A stretch of 6,455 bases of DNA from an uncultured Bacilli bacterium (GTDB lineage Bacteria > Bacillota_I > Bacilli_A > RF39 > UBA660), in NCBI GenBank assembly GCA_934090775.1, contig CAKOKF010000056.1, forward strand, positions 1 through 6,455, given 5' to 3'. This document shows positions 5,881 to 6,455 of this stretch, piece by piece (the first letter of the stretch is position 1; each line of letters opens with the position of its first letter). Made by a program: the position numbers and the translations under genes. The notes under the pieces were generated by a model. That model saw nothing but the letters and a program-made list of their open reading frames with translations, did not search any database and was not told the DNA's origin.

Positions 5881-6455
5881 ATGTCGATAATACACGCTTT
5901 AATACTTCTTTTTTTATGGGTAGTAACTTCTTATTTAGCGATAAAAAATATTGAAGAATATTATCATATGCAAAAGAAAGTAAAAAAGCAAAACGAAAGA
6001 ATAGGGATTATTTTTGTTGTTTTAATTTGTTTATTATTTAGAAGTGTTATATCAACTTATATTGTTTATTTTTTAATGTTAAATGCTTTATATTATGTAA
6101 TTCATAAAATATTTAAGAATAAATTTTTAGATAAAAGTTTTTATTTATGTTTTTTAATTCCTATTATTATCGTAATATTGGGAGTAATAAATGTCGAAAA
6201 TTTACATTTTACGACTTATAATTTAGAAAATAGTGATATAACTAAAGATATAAGAATGGCTTATGTAAGTGATGTTCATTTATCAACTTTATCTAGTAAA
6301 AAGTTAGATAATTTAGTTAATGAAGTAAGTAATAAAGACTATGATATCTTTGTTATTGATGGCGATTTAATCGATGAGTTTAGTAGTGATAGTAAGACAA
6401 AAGAAGTAATAGAGAAATTAGGGACAATTAAAACTAAATATGGTTTATATTATGT
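5881..6455 (+). CDS. Membrane-anchored metallophosphoesterase (3' end outside window)
   Basis: Calcineurin-like metallophosphoesterase of the membrane type (YkuE/YaeI-like); only the first 191 residues lie in the window. The N-terminal part has about four hydrophobic helices (roughly residues 3-21, 41-58, 59-78 and 87-104), separated by a basic loop (QKKVKKQNER). The catalytic domain begins near residue 124 with the metal-binding motif YVSD131-V-H133-L, followed by VID160-G-D162-LID, the second motif of the family. The GNH motif and later histidines are expected beyond the window, and the last visible residues (KYGLYYV) are typical of the strand just before GNH. Some relatives hydrolyse phospholipids such as UDP-diacylglucosamine-type lipids, but the substrate cannot be read from this fragment. 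It is likely co-transcribed with ftsZ; a link with division is inference only. Confidence 0.88.
   Translation, partial: MSIIHALILLFLWVVTSYLAIKNIEEYYHMQKKVKKQNERIGIIFVVLICLLFRSVISTYIVYFLMLNALYYVIHKIFKNKFLDKSFYLCFLIPIIIVILGVINVENLHFTTYNLENSDITKDIRMAYVSDVHLSTLSSKKLDNLVNEVSNKDYDIFVIDGDLIDEFSSDSKTKEVIEKLGTIKTKYGLYY

Noticed and set aside
1..6455. CRISPR array, insertion sequence, tRNA/rRNA or riboswitch
   Set aside because: No spaced direct repeats, transposase motifs or terminal inverted repeats were seen, and the two intergenic regions (about 130 and 113 bases) are accounted for by terminators, promoters and short leaders.

Overview
The window is AT-rich (roughly 30% G+C by eye) and every gene is on the + strand. 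It reads as a low-GC member of the Bacillota, probably one of the Mollicutes-adjacent, mostly uncultured Bacilli. The grounds are the FtsA and FtsZ types, the strong preference for A/T-ending codons, AGGAGG/AGGTGG-like ribosome binding sites, sigma-A-type promoters and U-tract terminators. Tryptophan is TGG wherever I checked, and no gene here ends in TGA. The lineage is an inference; there is no 16S or tRNA in the window.

Layout: (1) Bases 2-481 hold the 3' part of a gene for an Asn-rich protein with a single C-terminal membrane helix, followed by an intrinsic terminator (508-548). (2) A clean three-gene transcription unit follows. It has an extended -10 promoter (558-587), a small DUF1292-like protein (612-866), a 752-residue coiled-coil protein with a Gly-rich hydrophobic core segment and an SH3-like C-terminus (877-3135), a second small DUF1292-like protein (3150-3401) and a terminator (3419-3446). 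None of these three genes has a function I can name. (3) A near-consensus promoter (3458-3486) drives ftsA (3515-4756) and ftsZ (4775-5851). A membrane metallophosphoesterase gene begins at 5881, 29 bases after ftsZ with no visible terminator between, and runs off the window.

How they fit together: FtsA and FtsZ are the membrane tether and polymer of the division ring. The FtsA is divergent, with an unusual second phosphate loop and a reduced 1C region, but keeps its C-terminal amphipathic helix. The FtsZ is orthodox in its GTPase core, with a short, very acidic linker and a canonical C-terminal peptide for binding FtsA. The usual dcw neighbours (mur genes, ftsQ/divIB, sepF) are absent from the window. 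The three-gene unit just upstream has its own promoter and terminator, so adjacency alone does not tie it to division. It is the best candidate here for something undescribed.
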